DNA of 36,999 nucleotides from Bacteroidota bacterium (lineage in GTDB: Bacteria; Bacteroidota; Bacteroidia; NS11-12g; UBA9320). Shown piece by piece: positions 33,701-36,999 of this stretch. Location of the stretch: NCBI GenBank assembly GCA_024679565.1, contig JAIBDD010000026.1, forward strand, positions 1 to 36,999. The letters are read 5' to 3'. The position numbers were made by a program, and so were the translations under genes. Numbering within the stretch: position 1 is the stretch's first letter; the number at the start of each line of letters is the position of its first letter. A model generated the notes under the pieces. The model was not told the DNA's origin. It did not search any database and worked only from the letters and a program-made list of their open reading frames with translations.

Positions 33701-34222
33701 TTGGAAGCCAATTATTTTGATCACTTTGGCATAACAATCTCATTTGTTGTAGATGCTGAAAAGCTAAGAAAGCAATATCTTAAGTTTGCAAAAATGAATC
33801 ATCCGGATTTTGCAGCTGGCGATGATGCGGCCTATGAGCAAGCATTGATGCAAACCTCAATAAATAACCAAGCCTATAAAACATTGTCTGAGAGCAGTGA
33901 ACGAATACCTTATGTACTGGGTTTGTTAGGCCATTCAGTAAGCCATGATGATAAGTTGCCTCCGACGTTCTTAATGGAAATGATGGAGTGGAATGAGCGC
34001 ATCATGGATGTTGGTATGTCGGATGATAAGGACGGTTTAAATCAAGTCACGGCAGATTTTGAGAAGTTGGAAGCCGAATTTGAAACGCAATTGGAAGCAC
34101 TTCTTTCTGGCTATGAGCCATCCAAAGAAGAGTCTCTATTACAAGAAATAAAAGAATCTTATTTACAACGAAAATATCTGTTGCGTATACGGGATTCAAT
34201 AAATAAATTTGCACGCCTTTAA
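33701..34222 (+). CDS. hscB: Fe-S cluster co-chaperone HscB
   Basis: A 173-aa J-domain co-chaperone that delivers scaffold protein IscU to HscA for iron-sulfur cluster transfer. NYFDHFGI starts the J-domain, HPD is at residues 34-36, and NNQAYKTLSESSERIPYVLGL is the HscB-specific helix before the C-terminal three-helix bundle. The start is TTG at 33701, 2 bp after the rseP stop, with no better start before the J-domain. No hscA or isc genes are in the window. The tRNA-Leu gene begins 21 bp after its stop. Confidence 0.88.
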   Translation: MEANYFDHFGITISFVVDAEKLRKQYLKFAKMNHPDFAAGDDAAYEQALMQTSINNQAYKTLSESSERIPYVLGLLGHSVSHDDKLPPTFLMEMMEWNERIMDVGMSDDKDGLNQVTADFEKLEAEFETQLEALLSGYEPSKEESLLQEIKESYLQRKYLLRIRDSINKFARL

Positions 34223-34243
34223 AAAGGTACTACCAAGTCAAAT

Positions 34244-34325
34244 TGCCCAGGTGGCGGAATTGGTAGACGCGTTGGTCTCAAACACCAATGTCTTCGGACG
34301 TGCCGGTTCGAGCCCGGCCCTGGGT
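34244..34325 (+). tRNA. tRNA-Leu (anticodon CAA)
   Basis: An 82-nt type II tRNA: acceptor GCCCAGG/CCTGGGT (1:72 is G-U), D-arm with GGCGGAATTGGTAGAC, anticodon stem TTGGT/ACCAA with loop CTCAAAC (CAA), a long variable arm TGTCTTCGGACG, and T-arm GCCGG-TTCGAGC-CCGGC. CCA is not encoded. A 9-bp inverted repeat, AGAATGAGT/ACTCATTCT, starts a few bases downstream but lacks a T-run. Confidence 0.95.
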
Positions 34326-34441
34326 ACAACTATCAGAATGAGTTTGGGTGTGAGTACGAAAATTACTCATTCTCAAACTCAAACTGAATCTCACACTGAC
34401 CAGACTGGTTATTTATCAGAAACGCAATTTTCAATAGTTAA

Positions 34442-34603
34442 TGCGAGGAAGTTTACACTCGATATAGGAAATCTTATCCTTTGCCAAATGCTGGAGCACA
34501 TCAATCTGAAGTAGATGTATCTGCGCTTAAACCGGGGGTATATTTGTGTAAAATGCTGGTTGGAAGAGATTTAGTAGTTCAAAGAATTGTTGTTGCACAG
34601 TAA
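34442..34603 (+). pseudogene. Relic of a T9SS-secreted protein: C-terminal sorting domain only
   Basis: This frame, with no start and a stop just upstream at 34439, ends LPNAGAHQSEVDVSALKPGV, then YLCKMLVGRDLVVQRIVVAQ and a stop. The pattern (V/I)DVSxLxxGVYxxK, about 20 residues and a basic-hydrophobic end is the type A T9SS sorting domain. A preceding strand reading TLDIGNLILCQ is in another frame, which suggests a frameshift near 34480. The rest of the gene is absent, since the tRNA-Leu lies directly upstream. The 34604-34801 gap shows nothing I recognise. Confidence 0.7.
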
Positions 34604-34801
34604 GTAACTACCGTCAGATTGTATGGTGTTTGTTTTATCTATCAACAGTATACCATAAAAGCCACGTAAAAGGTCAAGTGACTAATCTCAACATGAACAG
34701 GTTATTGTGATTAGGTTTGTGATGTATCTCATGCATTCTGAATCAACATGCCTTTCTACTAAATACTTCATCCTCAAGCATATTTGCGTTTCTTTGCACC
34801 A

Positions 34802-35215
34802 ATGGCAAGAATTATAGCAATTGATTTCGGAATGCGTCGTGTGGGCATTGCTTCCACAGACCCACTTCAGATAATTGCCAGCCCTCTGACAACTGTCAGC
34901 AATAAAGAAGCAGTAGATTATATTCACGATTTCTGTAATAAAGAAGAAGTTGAAACAATTGTGGTTGGACAGCCGTTTAGAATGTCTGGGGAACTGTCAG
35001 ACGTGGAGTCAGAGATACTGAAATTTATCGATAAGCTGAAGGAAAAGTTACCCAATATGCCCTTTGCACGTTGTGATGAGCGGTACACCTCTAAAATGGC
35101 TATGCAGGCACTGATTGACAGCGGAGTGAAAAAGAAACAACGACGCGACAAATCATTGTTGGATTCCACGAGTGCAAGTTTAATTTTGCAGGATTATTTA
35201 GAGAATAGAATATGA
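34802..35215 (+). CDS. ruvX: Putative pre-16S rRNA nuclease / Holliday junction resolvase (YqgF family)
   Basis: A 137-aa RNase H-fold nuclease. ARIIAIDFGMRRVGIAS holds the first catalytic Asp, VVGQPFRMSGELSDVE is the second strand region, FARCDERYTSKMA carries the Glu, and LLDSTSASLILQDYL the last Asp. In E. coli YqgF helps mature the 16S rRNA 5' end. I start at ATG 34802; ATG 34784 would add MRFFAP, which is not family-like. It overlaps def by 4 bp (ATGA), so translation is probably coupled. Confidence 0.94.
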   Translation: MARIIAIDFGMRRVGIASTDPLQIIASPLTTVSNKEAVDYIHDFCNKEEVETIVVGQPFRMSGELSDVESEILKFIDKLKEKLPNMPFARCDERYTSKMAMQALIDSGVKKKQRRDKSLLDSTSASLILQDYLENRI

Positions 35216-35763
35216 TTCTACCCATTCGTGCTTTTGGTGATGGTGTTTTACGCAAAATGTGTAAGCCTATTGACAGTGATTACCCTGATTTGAATCTGCT
35301 GGTTGAAAACATGATGGAAACCATGGATGCATCAAACGGGGTAGGTCTTGCAGCCCCACAAATTGGAAAAGATATTCGGTTATTTGTTATCGATAGTACG
35401 CATATGTACGACGAAGAAGCTGACGGGCAACGCAGGGTGTTCATAAATGCAGAAATGTTAGACGAATATGATGATGCTTGGACCTTCGAAGAGGGATGCT
35501 TGAGCATACCACATATTAGAGAAAATGTGGACCGAAACGCAAGCATTAAGATTAGATTTCAGGACCTTGATTTTAATACCTATGAGGAAACATTTGATGG
35601 GATGACTGCACGTGTGATTCAACATGAGTACGACCACATCGAAGGTGTATTATTCATTGACCATATTTCGGCTCTAAAACGCAGGCTTATAAAGGGCAAA
35701 TTGACAGACATTAGCAAGGGTAATATTTCTGTTGATTACAGGATGAAATTTCCTAAAAAATAA
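35212..35763 (+). CDS. def: Peptide deformylase
   Basis: A 183-aa metalloenzyme that removes the N-formyl group from nascent proteins. All three boxes are present: GVGLAAPQ (43-50), EEGCLSIP (93-100, with metal ligand Cys96) and QHEYDH (137-142, with His138, Glu139, His142). It follows ruvX with a 4-bp overlap. It is the functional counterpart of fmt at 21541 on the other strand, though the two are about 13 kb apart here. Confidence 0.97.
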   Translation: MILPIRAFGDGVLRKMCKPIDSDYPDLNLLVENMMETMDASNGVGLAAPQIGKDIRLFVIDSTHMYDEEADGQRRVFINAEMLDEYDDAWTFEEGCLSIPHIRENVDRNASIKIRFQDLDFNTYEETFDGMTARVIQHEYDHIEGVLFIDHISALKRRLIKGKLTDISKGNISVDYRMKFPKK

Positions 35764-35766
35764 GCC

Positions 35767-36615
35767 TTGAAATCACTACTGGTTTTTCGACCTTTAAACC
35801 TCCTGATTGTTGCAGTTCTGCAATTGGTGACCTATCATTTTATAGATTTTAATCACCCACCTATCAACAAGACAATTGTGCTGTTAATTGCAGCTTCGCT
35901 GTGTGTTACAGCCGGTGGTTATTTGTTTAATGATTGGATGGATCAGTCTGCAGATCTGATTAATAAACCAGAAAAACAGTACGTTTCCAGTTGGTCGAAG
36001 GGTAGTTTTTGGATTGCCTATGTGTGCTTAACGGCGTTAGGACTTGGCTTGAGTTTTATTGTGTCAATAGACCTCTTCTACTACTATTTGCTCGTGGTGT
36101 TGATCCTTGTATTTTACAGTTTGTGGCTTAAACGACTTCCGTTAATTGGAAATTTCACGGTCAGCCTTTTGGCGGCTTTTAGCGTTTATGTAGTCTATTT
36201 AATTTTTAAGTCACAGGATTATAAACTGATTATCTTTTATGCCGGTTTTGCTGCTTTGGTAACGTACATCAGAGAGATTGTAAAAGACATGGAAGACATT
36301 GATGGAGATTCTAGTGCTGGTTATAAGACCTTCCCAGTGCTTGCAGGATTAGGTCAAAGCAAAACGATTGCGATGATTACTATTGTATTTGTGTTGGTTT
36401 CCTACGGTAATCTATTGCTGCAATGGACGATGAATCAATTTAAGATGCCAATTCTTGGTGTCGTATTGGTGTACCATGTTTTATGCGTGGTAGTTCCAAT
36501 GATAATACTGCTGTATTTAACGTATAAATCTAGAGTAAAATCAGACTTCACCCGGCTTAGTGCTATTGTAAAGTACATAATGGCAACGGGTTTGATGTCG
36601 ATGGTTTTTTATTGA
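35767..36615 (+). CDS. UbiA-family prenyltransferase
   Basis: A 282-aa membrane protein with about eight or nine hydrophobic helices. FNDWMDQSADLINKPEKQY is the first Asp-rich motif (N-D-x2-D-x3-D) that binds prenyl diphosphate through Mg2+. VKDMEDIDGDSSAGYKTFPV is the second (D-x-x-D-x-D). The second motif resembles geranylgeranylglycerol-phosphate geranylgeranyltransferases, a common annotation for this Bacteroidetes group, but quinone or other substrates are possible. It starts with TTG at 35767, 3 bp after def, so it probably belongs to the ruvX-def unit. Confidence 0.88.
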   Translation: MKSLLVFRPLNLLIVAVLQLVTYHFIDFNHPPINKTIVLLIAASLCVTAGGYLFNDWMDQSADLINKPEKQYVSSWSKGSFWIAYVCLTALGLGLSFIVSIDLFYYYLLVVLILVFYSLWLKRLPLIGNFTVSLLAAFSVYVVYLIFKSQDYKLIIFYAGFAALVTYIREIVKDMEDIDGDSSAGYKTFPVLAGLGQSKTIAMITIVFVLVSYGNLLLQWTMNQFKMPILGVVLVYHVLCVVVPMIILLYLTYKSRVKSDFTRLSAIVKYIMATGLMSMVFY

Positions 36616-36638
36616 TTTTTTCCTTGATTGTTTATTGC

Positions 36639-36990
36639 TTAAGGCTTCCGCCCTATAACCCGATTTCATTTTTTCCTTGATGAAAAAACGAAACAAAAAA
36701 ATCAAGACTTCTGAACTTTTCTTTGAACTCTACGAAAGTCTTTTCTTCCCCGCAGCCAAAGCCGCTTCGCTTTCCTGCCTGCTTAACGCAAGGCCAGTAC
36801 ACATAAGCCTTTCTCGATTTCTACAGAAAACTGCAAAGGTCATCTTAAATCATGCATAAATCAATGAGCCATGACCCACCAAAAATGCGGGGGACGCGTT
36901 GGCCACTGTTGGGGAGCATGTTTTTGGGAAGACTTTTTGTTTCGTTTTTGGTCTCAAAAATGAAAATCGGTTATAGGCTGATAAGCCTAA
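36639..36990. mobile_element. MITE-like element, second full copy
   Basis: About 352 bp. The left end reads AAGGCTTCCGCCCTATAACC, then CG and a long TTTTTTCCTTGATGAAAAAA-type hairpin. The right end reads AAAATGAAAATCGGTTATAG, then GCTGATAAGCCTAA, identical to the right end of the copy at 31258-31685. The ends are inverted relative to each other. The body differs from the other copy. No protein-coding frame is convincing from 36616 to 36999. Confidence 0.7.
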
Positions 36991-36999
36991 TGGAAGAAA

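Noticed and set aside
34209-34514. 101-codon plus-strand frame after hscB
   Set aside because: It reads through the tRNA-Leu gene. Its end overlaps the T9SS relic and may hold a shifted piece of it, but it is not a gene by itself.

Overview
The window reads as a chromosomal segment of a Bacteroidetes bacterium, probably a marine or aquatic member of the Flavobacteriales. The evidence is a TAnnTTTG-type promoter box upstream of several genes, no Shine-Dalgarno pattern, a DPP-IV/POT dipeptide system, a long Bacteroidetes-type signal peptidase I, a multi-repeat DUF349 protein and a relic of a T9SS sorting domain. Genus and species cannot be read from the sequence.

Positions 1-15637 (all on the minus strand) hold a surface-polysaccharide locus. 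In transcription order it encodes a nucleotide-sugar dehydrogenase and a UDP-uronate-type epimerase, then a 964-aa outer-membrane SLBB exporter and a Wzz-like co-polymerase. GDP-mannose dehydratase and GDP-fucose synthase follow and supply GDP-L-fucose, and then a Wzm/Wzt ABC exporter. The locus ends with two FkbM-type methyltransferases, a GT10 (fucosyltransferase-like) enzyme, a GT2 enzyme and the start of another glycosyltransferase cut by the window edge. The glycosyltransferase end is visibly more AT-rich and carries a relic of an acyltransferase, which suggests module exchange. Repeat DNA lies on both sides of gmd, and repeat-like DNA sits in frame inside fcl.

Positions 15850-21540 hold a POT peptide transporter next to a dipeptidyl peptidase IV, a divergent glycolate oxidase/D-lactate dehydrogenase-type flavoprotein, and a tRNA-Arg with its terminator and a truncated tRNA copy. 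Positions 21541-24496 are fmt-lepB-dapB on minus. Divergent from these are mltG and a homologue of the tRNA-queuosine mannosyltransferase family (25607-26686). A methyltransferase and a DUF349 protein lie on minus up to 29520, followed on plus by HMG-CoA lyase and a frameshifted secreted protein.

Positions 31208-32369 have no intact protein gene. They hold a MITE-like element with inverted ends, two 171-bp tandem repeats that each carry the 3' end of tRNA-Cys plus its terminator, and the intact tRNA-Cys. Then come rseP, hscB, tRNA-Leu, a decayed T9SS C-terminal domain, ruvX, def and a UbiA-type prenyltransferase. A second full copy of the MITE-like element closes the window.

The main themes are fucose-containing glycan synthesis and export, dipeptide scavenging, housekeeping genes, and a high load of small non-coding repeats associated with tRNA genes and intergenic gaps. 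Several genes appear to start with TTG.
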